Shown: piece after piece, positions 17,389 to 27,205 of the stretch
Position numbering within the stretch: the stretch's first letter is position 1
How the letters are laid out: every line of letters starts with the position of its first letter
Origin: Luminiphilus sp.
GTDB lineage: Bacteria > Pseudomonadota > Gammaproteobacteria > Pseudomonadales > Halieaceae
Direction: 5' to 3'
Length of the DNA stretch: 64,000 nt
NCBI GenBank assembly: GCA_029242325.1
Contig: JAQWUD010000036.1
Coordinates: 1-64,000 of the forward strand
Notes under the pieces: model-generated
The model's input: the letters and a program-made list of their open reading frames with translations, nothing else
Told to the model about the DNA's origin: nothing
Databases searched by the model: none
Made by a program: the position numbers and the translations under genes

Positions 17389-18852
17389 GTGTTCTCTGTG
17401 AGTGAGTGGAACCTAAGGGGTTTGTTGCGCCGTTATTGCGCGTGTGCTGCGTCGACGCTGCTGGTTTGTGTTGCAGTCCTGCCTGTTTGCGCTCACACAG
17501 CGCCGGACCTTCAGTTTACGCAGCTCCTTGATACTCTGGATCAAATCAGACGTTCGGGGCCTTCTGCTTGTGGGGAAACCCTCAGGAAAGAATGGGTGGG
17601 AGGCGTGGTCAGAGACTGGTATCTGTGGAACGACGAGCTCGCGGACGTGGATCCCGGCGACTTTGCCACGTCGCAACAATACCTCAGTGCGCTAACCGAG
17701 CCGTTGGCAGCGGGCGGACGTGACCCAGGGTTCAGCTATATGACAACCCGGCAGCAGGATGAATCACAGTTTACCTCGGGCGCTTATATCGGATTTGGGT
17801 TCCGCTCTGGCGTGGGGCCTGCTGACGAACTTTTTTTAGCTGACGTGTTTGAAGGTGGGCCTGCCTGGGAGGCAGGTTTTCGCCGCGGGATGGAAATATT
17901 GGCGGTCGATACGGGTTTCGGTTTCGAGACCTGGGCATCCCTGATGCGTCGCGAGGCGCTGATGGAGGAAGTGTTTGGGCCGGCTGATCGGGGTGTACGT
18001 CGCGGATTTCGCCTCTTGGAGGGTGATGAGGCTATTGTAGAGCGCTATATCGAGAAGGACGAATTAGACCCACCCGCAATTGCCGGAGAGCCAACCCTCC
18101 TCGAAAGGCCGGGTATGGACCCGGTCGGCTATCTGAATTTTCGACAGTTCACTCTTTCAGCTCGCCTGCCTCTGATTAGCGCCAGCCGCTATTTTTTGAA
18201 CGAGGGGGTGACCGATTTCATTATTGATCTCCGCTACAACGGAGGTGGGCTGCTGAGTATTGCAGACGTCATGCTGGATTTATTGGGCGGGCGTCTCGCC
18301 GACCGCCAACGCTCTTTCTTTCTCTCACACAACGACTGGCACTCTGACTACAACGCCTATGAGTACTTCGAGCGATTTTCAGAGAGCCTTGATCCACTGA
18401 GATTTGTCTTCATTACAACTCGTGGCACGGCTTCTGCCAGCGAACTGGTCATTAACAGCTTGGCGCCGCACGTCGAAGTAGCGATGGTAGGGACAGACAC
18501 CCGAGGCAAGTCGGTTGGCCAATACGCGTTTGATCAGCCTGGATGTGATGCCCGCGTGCGCCTGGTGTCTTTTGAGATTCTGAATGGGGAGGCCGAGGGC
18601 GGTTATTACAACGGCTTGGCTGATACGGGTCGTTTTACCTTGTGTGCTGCAAACGATGATCTATCAAAGCCCTTTACTGACCCACAGGAGGACTCACTCC
18701 ACACCGCGATGGCATGGCTGGCGGAGGGGGCGTGCCCCCTGACGTCGGGTTCACACGAGACCCCCAAAGCCAGGCACAGGCGGCAACAGTTGCCCCCTTG
18801 GCTTAAGTACATTCCCGAGCGTCCTGGCGCGCTGGATCCGCGGCGCCATTGA
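17389..18852 (+). CDS. S41 family (C-terminal processing) peptidase
   Basis: A 487-residue exported serine protease. The signal peptide is at about 13-40 (ACAASTLLVCVAVLPVCAHTA). A PDZ-like region follows at about 140-225 (ELFLADVFEGGPAWEAGFRRGMEILAV). The protease core contains DLRYNGGG and TRGTASASELVINS. Ser349 and Lys374 are 25 residues apart, the same spacing as the Ser/Lys dyad of E. coli Tsp, so the enzyme looks active. The GTG start has GAGG about 9 nt upstream. It reads in the same direction as the DUF1501 and di-haem genes but 267 nt before them, so co-transcription is uncertain. Confidence 0.88.
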   Translation: MFSVSEWNLRGLLRRYCACAASTLLVCVAVLPVCAHTAPDLQFTQLLDTLDQIRRSGPSACGETLRKEWVGGVVRDWYLWNDELADVDPGDFATSQQYLSALTEPLAAGGRDPGFSYMTTRQQDESQFTSGAYIGFGFRSGVGPADELFLADVFEGGPAWEAGFRRGMEILAVDTGFGFETWASLMRREALMEEVFGPADRGVRRGFRLLEGDEAIVERYIEKDELDPPAIAGEPTLLERPGMDPVGYLNFRQFTLSARLPLISASRYFLNEGVTDFIIDLRYNGGGLLSIADVMLDLLGGRLADRQRSFFLSHNDWHSDYNAYEYFERFSESLDPLRFVFITTRGTASASELVINSLAPHVEVAMVGTDTRGKSVGQYAFDQPGCDARVRLVSFEILNGEAEGGYYNGLADTGRFTLCAANDDLSKPFTDPQEDSLHTAMAWLAEGACPLTSGSHETPKARHRRQQLPPWLKYIPERPGALDPRRH

Positions 18853-19119
18853 TGGACCGACTTGGCGCTCCCCAAAAGGGTGGCATGCGGCATATGGCAT
18901 CAACGAGTGCAATCCGGGTCAGTTACATTGTTTGCGATTACCCAATAGATCGGCCGGTACTTGGCATATCGGGCTCTGAAAATGGCAGTTTTGAACAAGA
19001 CCTTTCCTGGCCACTGCGCAAGAATTTCCGCTTGAGGCGCCGGCTTGCAGCAGCTTTGGCTATCGTTAAACTAAGCCCAAAGGAAGCTTTGCGCGCGTTG
19101 GTATTTGAAAGAGGCATTG

Positions 19120-20463
19120 ATGAAGCGATTTAAAACTAGACAGAGCCTGTCGCGCAGGGAATTCATGCAAGCGGCCTCCGTGGGGCTCGCTGCCACTGCG
19201 AGCGCCTCCTCGCGCGTGTGGGGCAGTGGCACCGATGGCTACACAGGTAAGTGCCTGGTTACACTGCAACTCGACGGTGGGGCGGACGTCACCCAGTTTT
19301 GCGACCCCAAGGTCAACACGCAGGGTGAGAGCAAGATCAACAATTGGGCCGAGTGGGCCGATCCCGGCCAAGCCGGCAACATTCTGTACGCGCCGGTCGC
19401 TGACAACGAGTGGTTTTTCAATCGTTACGGTGCCGACATGCTGGTGGTGAATGGTGTCGATGCACAGACGAATTCTCACGAGACGGGACGCTTGTTCAAC
19501 TGGACCGGGAGCAACGCTGAGGGCAAGCCTTCCTTATCGGCTTTGCATGCGGCTTATCAGTCTCCTGATGAACCCTTGGCTTACGCCGTCTTCGGGGGTG
19601 AGTCGCGAACCGCTGGGATCATAGGCTACAACCGATTTGATGATGTCAGCCGACTGAGAACGCTGTCGCAACCGAGGATTCAGAATTGGTCGGGCCAACC
19701 CAAGCGTAGCCCCGAAGAATATGGCCAGGTTGACTCGTTGGTCGCTGACGAAATTTCACGCTTGCTCAGCGGCCCCAATCTCAGCCCCAGGCAGTTACAA
19801 AATCTCGAGCGCTTTGCTGTCGCGCGATCGAATCGTGATGCACTGAAGAGGTTGGCCGATATTCTTCCAGCGCAAGAGAATATGGAGGAGTACAACCAGA
19901 TTGAAGTGGCTGGACAGTGGCTGTGGGATAACCTCAAGCAACAAATGCAAGGCGCTTTGTTGGTCTTCAAGGCTGGCCTCGGGTCCGCAGCGGATATTTC
20001 ATTCGGAGGTTTCGACTCTCACGATAACCATGATGTCGTGCACGAGCATCTTTACCGCCAGCTGACCGACTCGATCAATTATTTCTGGGACTACGCCGAC
20101 ATGTTGGGGGTGGCGGACCGCATTTTGTTGGTCATTGGTTCGGATTTCGGCCGTACCAACCACTACAACGACGGCGAAGGTAAGGATCATTGGCCCGTCG
20201 GTTCCTACATCCTCATGGAGAAAAATGCCCCTTGGGGTAACAGAGTGGTTGGGGCGACCGATGCGCTGCATTTCTCTCAGCGGGTCGATCCGATGACACT
20301 GGAGGAATCGCGGAATGGCACTTTGATTACCCCTGCACATGTTCATCAAGCCATTCAGGAATATTTGGGTATGGATACCTATGCGCAAGGCTTAGGGCTC
20401 GCGTTAAAGGATACGGTGTCCTTGCCGCTCTTCGATCCTTCGCTGCAAACGGGGGGATCGTGA
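19120..20463 (+). CDS. DUF1501 family protein with Tat signal
   Basis: A 447-residue protein of the alkaline-phosphatase-like DUF1501 family. A twin-arginine signal, SRREFMQAASVGLAATASASS, marks export of the folded, probably metal-containing protein. Body motifs include LVTLQLDGGADVTQF, ADISFGGFDSHDNHD, the region with a shared Asp/His pair, and LLVIGSDFGRTNHYNDGEGKDHWP. The ATG at 19120 is preferred over an upstream TTG because AGAGG stands 5 nt before it. The gene overlaps the following cytochrome gene by one base. DUF1501 proteins usually pair with cytochrome-domain proteins as here, but their reaction is not established. Confidence 0.88.
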   Translation: MKRFKTRQSLSRREFMQAASVGLAATASASSRVWGSGTDGYTGKCLVTLQLDGGADVTQFCDPKVNTQGESKINNWAEWADPGQAGNILYAPVADNEWFFNRYGADMLVVNGVDAQTNSHETGRLFNWTGSNAEGKPSLSALHAAYQSPDEPLAYAVFGGESRTAGIIGYNRFDDVSRLRTLSQPRIQNWSGQPKRSPEEYGQVDSLVADEISRLLSGPNLSPRQLQNLERFAVARSNRDALKRLADILPAQENMEEYNQIEVAGQWLWDNLKQQMQGALLVFKAGLGSAADISFGGFDSHDNHDVVHEHLYRQLTDSINYFWDYADMLGVADRILLVIGSDFGRTNHYNDGEGKDHWPVGSYILMEKNAPWGNRVVGATDALHFSQRVDPMTLEESRNGTLITPAHVHQAIQEYLGMDTYAQGLGLALKDTVSLPLFDPSLQTGGS

Positions 20464-23400
20464 TGAATAAAATCCTGATGGGCGCAGAGGCATCTTCGTT
20501 GAGGGCGTTGCGGGAGGTCAGAGTGGCCGTTCGCCTGCTGGTCATTTTCTGTGCCATCGGTATAACGCCGCGGGATGCACTGGCAGAGCCTGAGCAGTCG
20601 TTTGTAGACATGCTGAATGCGGTGCAACACGCGTTGTCTGGCGACGGCATTGGGCCCACTGGCGATAATTCGACCGGTGATGGATCCGGCGATGGCGGTG
20701 CGGGTGGCTCTGGTCCCACCGCCAAGGAGTACTGGATCTCCGATGTTGACCCCATTGTGCAAAGCCGGTGCAAGTCTTGCCATCAGCAGGGTGGAACGGC
20801 GGCAAACAGTGGCGCCCGGCTGCTCTTTACCGGGTCGGCCGAGGATAACCACTTTGCCATGCAGAGCTTTGTAACGAGTGCAGGTGGCAGTGCGGATCTG
20901 GTGCTGTCAAAAATTACGGGTGGTGCCGGTCACGGTGGCGGCACCGTTATCAGTTCGGGTTCACAGCAATATCAGGCTTTCGAGCAGTACTTTTTGCTAT
21001 CGGATGGCGGTAGTGCAGTGGGTGTGGATGAAACGGCCGATTTCTGGGGTGGCGTGGTCATTGAATCATCGGAGACCACGCTCAGGCGCGCCTCACTGCT
21101 GTTATCAGGCAAAGTGGCTCGACCTGAGGCGATACTACGAGCTGAATCCTCAGAGAAAGCGCTGAGAGGCGAGTTGATTAAGCTGATGCGCGGCGAAGCG
21201 TTCCGAGATTTTTTGATTACAGGGGCTGACGACCGTCTCTTAACCGACGGGTTGGTGAATGGCGCCGATTTTAGCATCCGCACTGAAGATCGTTTCCCCG
21301 CCTTGATTGAGTTTCAGGAGCAATTTCCGAAGGATCGCCCTGATGATTTGGGGCATGACAAACCGTTTCTAACCCGAGGCGATGTCGACTGGGAGTTTAG
21401 ATGGGCGATTCACCGAGAGCCGCTTGAGTTAATCGCGTATGTGATCGAGACGAATCAGTCTTATAAAAAGATCCTGACAGCGGACTTCACCATGGTGAAT
21501 CCCATCAGCAATGTCGCCTATCGGTCTGGTGTGGAGTTTGACGTCGAGTACCTTGACGGCAACGGTGAGTATTCTCGCCACAAGCTCAATACATTTAAGC
21601 CTGGTAAGAATCGTGGGCATATCGCCCACGACGATCAATTCCAATTTGATTACGACGCTCGCGTTTTTGGTGATTTCAGTGGCTACCAGGAGTGGCCCCA
21701 TGCGGGCGTGCTGAGTACTCACGCGTGGCTGGCTCGTTATCCCTCAACCGACACGAATCGGAATCGTGCGCGCGCCAGGTGGACTTATTATCACTTCCTC
21801 GGTGTTGATATAGAGAAGTCCGCTCCGCGCACCACGGATCCGGTGGCCTTGGCCGATACTCACAATCCGACAATGAACAACACGGCCTGCACCGTTTGCC
21901 ACGCGCGGATGGATCCGCTTGCAGGCGCCTATCAGCTGTTCGGAGATAAAGGGCATTTTAAGGACCAGTACGGCGGAATGGATTCGCTGGCCCGGTCTTA
22001 TCTGTACCCGGAGCAGTTTGAGGGGGAGGAAAGCCGCTCGCTCTATCAGGAGGGCGATACCTGGTATCGCGATATGCGCACGCCGGGTTTCGAGGGTGAG
22101 AGCCCGCCCTACGATCGGGACAGTTTACAATGGCTTGCAAAACAGATGGCGGATGACCCCCGATTTGCGACCGCCACCGTGAAATTTTGGTGGCCGGCGA
22201 TTTTGGGTGCGGAGCTGCTGGCGTTGCCGGAAGATCCAGAGGGTCCCAACTATGATCAACGGCTACGTGCCTACAACGCGCAGGAAGCGCTTGTGGCCGA
22301 ATTAGCCGCGAAGTTCGTTGCCGCTGACTACCGCGCGAAAGAGCTGTTCGCCGATATGATGCTGTCGCCCTGGTATCGCGTTTCCGGTGTCGAGGATGCC
22401 GCTATTGCCAAGGCGCGTGCCGTAGAGCTGGCAACCGTTGGGAGCGGTCGCCTGCTGACACCAGAAGAGCTGGACCGCAAAAATCGTGCGGTCTTTGGCA
22501 GAACATGGGGGCAGCACGATAGCGCTCACTATCATAGCCAAGGGACGAGTCTGGACGAGAGCCACGGGAGTTATAAGACGTTTTACGGCGGCACAGACAG
22601 TGCGGTGGTGACCCAGCGCAACCGACACATGACGCCGATGATGTCGAGTGTCAGTGAAAATATGGCAGTTGATCTCGCTTGTCAGGCGGTGGGTTACGAT
22701 TTCAGTTTGCCTAAGCAAGATCGTATTATTTTCGACTTGGTGGATCGCAATACCTTGCCCGGCGATATCGGGTTTTTATCGGCGCAACTTCCCGGGCAAG
22801 TCGAGAAAAGCGGGGATAACTTCCGCGACCAAAAAGCACTGGAGCTTTCCGTGATGTTGGTGGGTGGGCGCACCCGGATACTTCTCTCTGACACAACCGC
22901 GCGAGGGTACGACAGCACGGATACCGATAACACGAATGCTGACGTGATCCTGCAGAGCGTCATCTTCAAAAAAGACGGGGAAGTAGCCTTGCAGGTAGAA
23001 GGCGTTGATCTTCCCAATACCGATGGATTTGTGGCCGAACGGTGGCACAACGATGAGGGAGGTTCCGGTTGGAGAGGGGATGTCAGGAGTGGGGCAGATG
23101 GATGGTGGATGCACGAGCAAGCCTGGGTGGCTTTCGAGGTCGATCTTCCGGCCGGTGAATACGCGGTAGAGCTGCAGCTCGCCACCTCTCTCTTCAGCAA
23201 CAATTTTAATGAGGCCATGAGTATGCAAATGTCAATCTCAGCGCTGGACAATGTCGATAAGACTGAATCGGCCAAGCAAGTCAGGCGTCAGATGACGTCG
23301 CTTTACAGCCGGGCCACGAATAAAGTGCTACCGACTGATGTCGCCGACATCATGGTTGAGCGCCTGGTAGATCATGCTTCTGAGCAGACTACTCGCTCCT

Positions 23401-23561
23401 GGACTGACGGGGCTCACTGTGATGTGTGGCAGCTCCTATGGCCATATACAGTGTCGGCCGAACTGGAGCGAGAACGCTTCAGTGATCCAAGGGGAGTGAT
23501 TCGAGGCTGGACAATGATTGCTCACAGTATTTTGGGTAGTGCTGCTTACCTGCATGATTAG
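20463..23561 (+). CDS. Large exported di-haem protein partnered with DUF1501
   Basis: A protein of about 1032 residues. A hydrophobic signal segment ends near ALAEP, followed by a Gly/Asp/Ser-rich linker (about 62-85) that looks like a tether. The first haem site is CKSCH near residue 104, in a planctomycete-type cytochrome c setting (DVDPIVQSRCKSCHQQGG). The second is CTVCH near residue 477 (NNTACTVCHARMDPLAG). The central part resembles DUF1592/DUF1588-like proteins. The C-terminal third (about 800-930) has a beta-sandwich character (VALQVEGVDLP, WVAFEVDLPAGEYAVELQL), perhaps a carbohydrate-binding module. The one-base overlap with the DUF1501 gene implies translational coupling. Its role could be oxidative chemistry on a polymer, but that is inference. 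Confidence 0.75.
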   Translation: MNKILMGAEASSLRALREVRVAVRLLVIFCAIGITPRDALAEPEQSFVDMLNAVQHALSGDGIGPTGDNSTGDGSGDGGAGGSGPTAKEYWISDVDPIVQSRCKSCHQQGGTAANSGARLLFTGSAEDNHFAMQSFVTSAGGSADLVLSKITGGAGHGGGTVISSGSQQYQAFEQYFLLSDGGSAVGVDETADFWGGVVIESSETTLRRASLLLSGKVARPEAILRAESSEKALRGELIKLMRGEAFRDFLITGADDRLLTDGLVNGADFSIRTEDRFPALIEFQEQFPKDRPDDLGHDKPFLTRGDVDWEFRWAIHREPLELIAYVIETNQSYKKILTADFTMVNPISNVAYRSGVEFDVEYLDGNGEYSRHKLNTFKPGKNRGHIAHDDQFQFDYDARVFGDFSGYQEWPHAGVLSTHAWLARYPSTDTNRNRARARWTYYHFLGVDIEKSAPRTTDPVALADTHNPTMNNTACTVCHARMDPLAGAYQLFGDKGHFKDQYGGMDSLARSYLYPEQFEGEESRSLYQEGDTWYRDMRTPGFEGESPPYDRDSLQWLAKQMADDPRFATATVKFWWPAILGAELLALPEDPEGPNYDQRLRAYNAQEALVAELAAKFVAADYRAKELFADMMLSPWYRVSGVEDAAIAKARAVELATVGSGRLLTPEELDRKNRAVFGRTWGQHDSAHYHSQGTSLDESHGSYKTFYGGTDSAVVTQRNRHMTPMMSSVSENMAVDLACQAVGYDFSLPKQDRIIFDLVDRNTLPGDIGFLSAQLPGQVEKSGDNFRDQKALELSVMLVGGRTRILLSDTTARGYDSTDTDNTNADVILQSVIFKKDGEVALQVEGVDLPNTDGFVAERWHNDEGGSGWRGDVRSGADGWWMHEQAWVAFEVDLPAGEYAVELQLATSLFSNNFNEAMSMQMSISALDNVDKTESAKQVRRQMTSLYSRATNKVLPTDVADIMVERLVDHASEQTTRSWTDGAHCDVWQLLWPYTVSAELERERFSDPRGVIRGWTMIAHSILGSAAYLHD

Positions 23562-23693
23562 CTCCTGCTAACAGCAACTTCATCAGGCCTTGCGTGGTTG
23601 TGCGGTCGAAAGCTGACCATCGGTCATGGAAGCGACAAAGCAGTCTTCGGGTGGTCGCCCACCCGGCTGGGATGATCAGCGCGTCCACTCGCC

Positions 23694-24875
23694 CTACCAG
23701 AGCTGAAATACCGCCCCACCGATAAAGGTGCCCAAGGCGTAGCCGATAACGCCTACCAGCACGCCGGGGGTCACCTGGTCGTGCCAGCCTTTTGCCGCGG
23801 CCATTGTGGGAGCCGTGGTGGCACCGAGAATGGCCGCGTTGGAGGCGGTTAACAGCTCAGGTAAGGTCAACCGGCACAATCTACCCACAAAAAGCAATAC
23901 ACCGAGATGCACAGTCAGCAAAATCCCTACCAGGGCGCCCAGTATCGGTGCCTTGCTCACCATGGCTTCAATGTCGGCGCCCGCCGCGATCGATGCAAAA
24001 AAAGCAAAAGACAGTGCAATACCCAGCTCAAAACCGCCGGCGGTGAACCCTCGCACTTGGGGCAGCAGCGTGGCGAGTGCCAAGGTGAGCGTTGTGAGGA
24101 TGATATAGCGGCCTGATGGTCCGGTGAGTGCAGCCGCAACAGCATCGCTGATCACAACCAAAGTGATGGCGATCGCTAACGCAAGGCAAAGTGATTGTGC
24201 TGTGACCGCAGGGGTGGCCTCTGTTTGGGCCGTTTGGTGGGAGGGATGCTCGGGATACCAACGAGCCAACCAACTGACTGCCGGGAGGGAGGCGATAAAG
24301 CTGAGATACACCGCACTGAAGAGATTATCCGCCGCCGTTGCAGCGGAAAAAAAAGATCGGTCGGTAGTCAGGCCCGTCATCTCGCCCAGCGCCGCATAAT
24401 TGACCGAGCCCCCGATATAGGTGGCCGCGAACAATCCGGCGATGGCGCCGTCTTTGTCTGTGGCAGAAATGTCTGTCTGCGTGGCCAGATGGCTCAAATC
24501 GAGCACCGATACTGCGAGGAGCACACCCAGCACAGTGCCGGCGCTGGCGATAATGAAGGCCATGGTGGTTCTGGATGCCTCGTGAATCACGCGACGGAGA
24601 TCCGCCTGGAGTAAAAACAGTGGAATCAGAATCGGGACAATGAAGGTAAACACGAAATCATAGGCAGGTGCTTGATGGGGTATGAAGCCCACATTGGCGG
24701 CGAAGATAGCCCCGAGGATGACGATCACGGTGCCCGTAATCTGCGCACCTATTCGCGTTCCCTGCAATAAAAATGCTGCCCCGGAGAGCGACATGATGAC
24801 GGCGAAGATGCCAAAGTGGTTATCCGGACTCAAATTACCTGCCTTTTCCAATAAGGGATCGTGATTTACTCGCAC
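23694..24875 (-). CDS. DUF819 family membrane protein
   Basis: A 393-residue polytopic inner-membrane protein with about ten hydrophobic helices. YDFVFTFIVPILIPLFLLQADLRRV and the loop AGLFAATYIGGSVNYAALGEMTGL are characteristic of DUF819 (YjcL-like), which is thought to be a transporter family. The C-terminal repeat half (ILGALVGILLTVHLGVLLFVG, NAAILGATTAPTMAAAKGW) supports an inverted-repeat transporter fold. The substrate is unknown. It converges with the di-haem gene and is divergent from the DUF2237 gene. Confidence 0.82.
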   Translation of the reverse strand: MRVNHDPLLEKAGNLSPDNHFGIFAVIMSLSGAAFLLQGTRIGAQITGTVIVILGAIFAANVGFIPHQAPAYDFVFTFIVPILIPLFLLQADLRRVIHEASRTTMAFIIASAGTVLGVLLAVSVLDLSHLATQTDISATDKDGAIAGLFAATYIGGSVNYAALGEMTGLTTDRSFFSAATAADNLFSAVYLSFIASLPAVSWLARWYPEHPSHQTAQTEATPAVTAQSLCLALAIAITLVVISDAVAAALTGPSGRYIILTTLTLALATLLPQVRGFTAGGFELGIALSFAFFASIAAGADIEAMVSKAPILGALVGILLTVHLGVLLFVGRLCRLTLPELLTASNAAILGATTAPTMAAAKGWHDQVTPGVLVGVIGYALGTFIGGAVFQLW

Positions 24876-24993
24876 TCTAGCATTCGGCGCCTGTGCCTGC
24901 TCCTGCTTCTGATGCGGCAGAATGCTTTATCGCAGACGGGGGGAGGAGATATCATGGCAGTCTGCCAACAGGGTGGGCCATCAGGAATACAAC

Positions 24994-25386
24994 ATGGGTG
25001 AACCAAGAGAAGAGCCACAGCAGCAAGTCAATGTTCTGGGCCTACCGATCGAGTTATGTTGCCAGGATCCGGTGACCGGCTTTTATCGCAATGGCCATTG
25101 CCATACTGGTCCACAAGACCACGGCAGGCATACCGTTTGCGCCGAAATGACGGATGAATTTCTCTCGTTTTCGGTATCTGCGGGTAATGATCTGGTGACG
25201 CCGATGCCACAGTATGATTTTCCTGGGTTAAAGGCAGGTGATCGGTGGTGTTTGTGCGCCATGCGCTGGCATCAGGCGCATGAGGCGGGCCATGCACCAA
25301 GGCTCTATTTGCGCGCCACACATATGAAAACGCTGGAGATTATTCCTCTGGCAGTGCTTAAACAGTTCGCCTTGGATCTTTGCTAG
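24994..25386 (+). CDS. DUF2237 family protein
   Basis: A 130-residue soluble protein. The whole length matches DUF2237: NVLGLPIELCCQDPVTGFYRNGHCHTGPQD, then GRHTVCAEMTDEFLSFS, GNDLVTPMPQYDFPGLKAGDRWCLCAMRW and the end ATHMKTLEIIPLAVLKQFA. Conserved cysteines and histidines could bind a metal. Function unknown. The ATG at 24994 has AGGAA 8 nt before it; the frame is open further upstream without family similarity. Confidence 0.88.
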   Translation: MGEPREEPQQQVNVLGLPIELCCQDPVTGFYRNGHCHTGPQDHGRHTVCAEMTDEFLSFSVSAGNDLVTPMPQYDFPGLKAGDRWCLCAMRWHQAHEAGHAPRLYLRATHMKTLEIIPLAVLKQFALDLC

Positions 25387-25421
25387 TGGAATGCAGTGGC
25401 GTTTAGCGTTGGCCAGCCAGC

Positions 25422-25829
25422 TTATCGGCTGACCAATCTCTCCAGTGCCATTCCAGCAATCATCGCAATGCAGAACACAACGGTTGTATCGTAACCATAG
25501 GTCAGGCTGACCAGTGCAGGCCCCGGGCAATAGCCCGACAATCCCCAGCCGATGCCAAACAGGGCCGCACCCGTTATCAATCGTTTGTCGAGGATTACGT
25601 TGGTCGGTACGGCAAAGCTGGAATGAAAAAGGGGCAGAGGCCGCTTCAGTACCCAGGGCGTTGCGATGAAGGTGATCATTACTGCACCGCCCATGACGAA
25701 AGCAAGGTCTGGGCGCCAGTTGCCCATGACATCGAGAAAACCCCGCACATTGGCGGGGTCTGACATGCCGGAGAGCGTCAGTCCCAGACCGAACAGGACT
25801 CCAGCAATCAAAGCTGAAACGGATTTCAT
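25422..25829 (-). CDS. YeeE/YedE-type transporter subunit (second half)
   Basis: A 135-residue membrane protein with four hydrophobic segments and the signature ALFGIGWGLSGYCPGPALVSL, whose Cys lies where the thiosulfate/sulfur-handling cysteine of YeeE-family proteins sits. It overlaps the preceding gene by 4 nt (ATGA), and together the two make one full-length YeeE/YedE unit, as in PmpA/PmpB pairs. Import of a sulfur compound is the family-based expectation. Confidence 0.88.
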   Translation of the reverse strand: MKSVSALIAGVLFGLGLTLSGMSDPANVRGFLDVMGNWRPDLAFVMGGAVMITFIATPWVLKRPLPLFHSSFAVPTNVILDKRLITGAALFGIGWGLSGYCPGPALVSLTYGYDTTVVFCIAMIAGMALERLVSR

Positions 25830-26245
25830 AGCAAACCGCCGATGAGGTGTTGGGTGATCAATACGGTGAGCACACCGCAAGCTATGAATGTCACTACAGC
25901 TGCTAGTGATCTGGGTGAGCGGCGGCCCAGTCCACAGACGCCATGTCCACTGGTGCAACCGCTTCCCAGTCTCGTTCCAAACCCCACTAGAAGGCCACTC
26001 ATGGCGATGACGCCGGTCGAGATATCCTGATCAAGCGGCACGGGGACCCCTAGAAGTTGATGACTGATCAAGCCGCCGCCCAATAATCCGAAGAGGAACG
26101 CCCAGCGCCATGGTCGCTCCGGTCCCGCACCGGCTCCCCATAAAATTCCGCTAATGCCCGCGACTCTGCCGAGCGCCCACAGTAGCCAGATGGCAGCAAC
26201 CCCGAGGATCACGCCTCCGATCAGAGGTAAGGTGAAGTGGTTCAT
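25826..26245 (-). CDS. YeeE/YedE-type transporter subunit (first half)
   Basis: A 139-residue membrane protein. Helices include LPLIGGVILGVAAIWLLWALG, and the conserved motif GFGTRLGSGCTSGHGVCGLGRRSPRS carries the cysteines thought to relay sulfur species. It is the upstream member of a two-gene unit with the following YeeE-like gene. No sulfurtransferase or regulator (BigR type) is adjacent, so the physiological context is unclear. Confidence 0.88.
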   Translation of the reverse strand: MNHFTLPLIGGVILGVAAIWLLWALGRVAGISGILWGAGAGPERPWRWAFLFGLLGGGLISHQLLGVPVPLDQDISTGVIAMSGLLVGFGTRLGSGCTSGHGVCGLGRRSPRSLAAVVTFIACGVLTVLITQHLIGGLL

Positions 26246-26410
26246 TGCAACATATCCAACCCGAGATCGGTCATCACGTGTGTTCGAAAAGGTTGGCAGT
26301 ATATTTTATCAGCGGCGAGGCCCGCCACCTGCGGCAAACGCTGGAAACGGGAGGGCTAAAAAAGGGGAGGTCTAACTGAGCTGGATTACCGGTGAAGGGG
26401 GGAGTGGCGG

Positions 26411-27148
26411 TCACCAGCCGCTTTTGATTAGCGCAGACTCTTCCTGTGGCCCGAGCGCAATATCGACTGCAGTTTCATCTATAAAGCGCGCGACCTTCTC
26501 GTCGCCGTCAGCCCCCGCCGGCCTGTACTGAGTAGCCTGCTCCAAAAAGATTTCGCTACCAACGACCTGGTTAACCCACGTGCCGTTGTCTCGGCATGCC
26601 ACACCCCGCCAATGGGATTCATCGTGAGTCAGCAAGAACTCGCGGCACCAGCGACCATCGGCTGCGGGGAAGGTCAGCACAGAGCGAAAACCACGGTTCT
26701 GCCCCAGTGCCACCCATCCAGTTGCTTGTGACGAGGAGGTCTCGAGCGCATTGGCCAGATCCTGATCCATAGTCATCGCATTGAGTGCGGTGTTCTGGTT
26801 CAAACCCATTAATAGCGCGATCACACCAAAAGAAGCAGCAACCGCGCTGGCCATCCACCGATCGGTACTGCGTGCGGATCTCAAGGGTGCGACGTTGTCG
26901 GCCCTTAGCATGGCAGAGAGCTGGCCGGGTACGATGTTGTGTCGCTTTCTGTAGAGCGTGCGGAGCAGGCTATCATTACCCTCAAGCTGCGTGAGTCTCG
27001 CTCGCAGAATCGGCTCCGCTCGAAGGCGCTCCAACAGCGCCACTGTGCGCTCAGCGTCTAGCTCATTATCGATGTACATCGACAACAAATAGTCGTCATC
27101 AAGCTTAGCGCCAGCCATATCCACTACATTTTTACGATCTTCACTCAT
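26411..27148 (-). CDS. Anti-sigma factor (membrane-anchored)
   Basis: A 245-residue protein located 57 nt after the ECF sigma gene on the same strand. The N-terminal ~90 residues (DDDYLLSMYIDNELDAERTVALLERL) have the helical pattern of anti-sigma domains, here without the HxxxCxxC zinc motif. One transmembrane helix is at about 98-118 (WMASAVAASFGVIALLMGL). The C-terminal periplasmic part (GRWCREFLLTHDESHWRGVACRDNGTW) has a pair of cysteines and presumably senses an envelope cue. The start at 27148 is chosen from the gene position and lack of character upstream. Confidence 0.82.
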   Translation of the reverse strand: MSEDRKNVVDMAGAKLDDDYLLSMYIDNELDAERTVALLERLRAEPILRARLTQLEGNDSLLRTLYRKRHNIVPGQLSAMLRADNVAPLRSARSTDRWMASAVAASFGVIALLMGLNQNTALNAMTMDQDLANALETSSSQATGWVALGQNRGFRSVLTFPAADGRWCREFLLTHDESHWRGVACRDNGTWVNQVVGSEIFLEQATQYRPAGADGDEKVARFIDETAVDIALGPQEESALIKSGW

Positions 27149-27205
27149 TTGTCTCACCCTGATCTGCGAGGCCCTCCCAAGTGGGCCACACAAGGCATTG
27201 GAAGC

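Noticed and set aside
18849-19133. 94-codon frame between the S41 protease and DUF1501 gene
   Set aside because: No ribosome binding site, no family character, and it overlaps the well-supported DUF1501 start.
25409-25436. TTGGCCAGCC/GGCTGACCAA hairpin at the end of the YeeE pair
   Set aside because: It overlaps the coding end and has no T tract on either strand.
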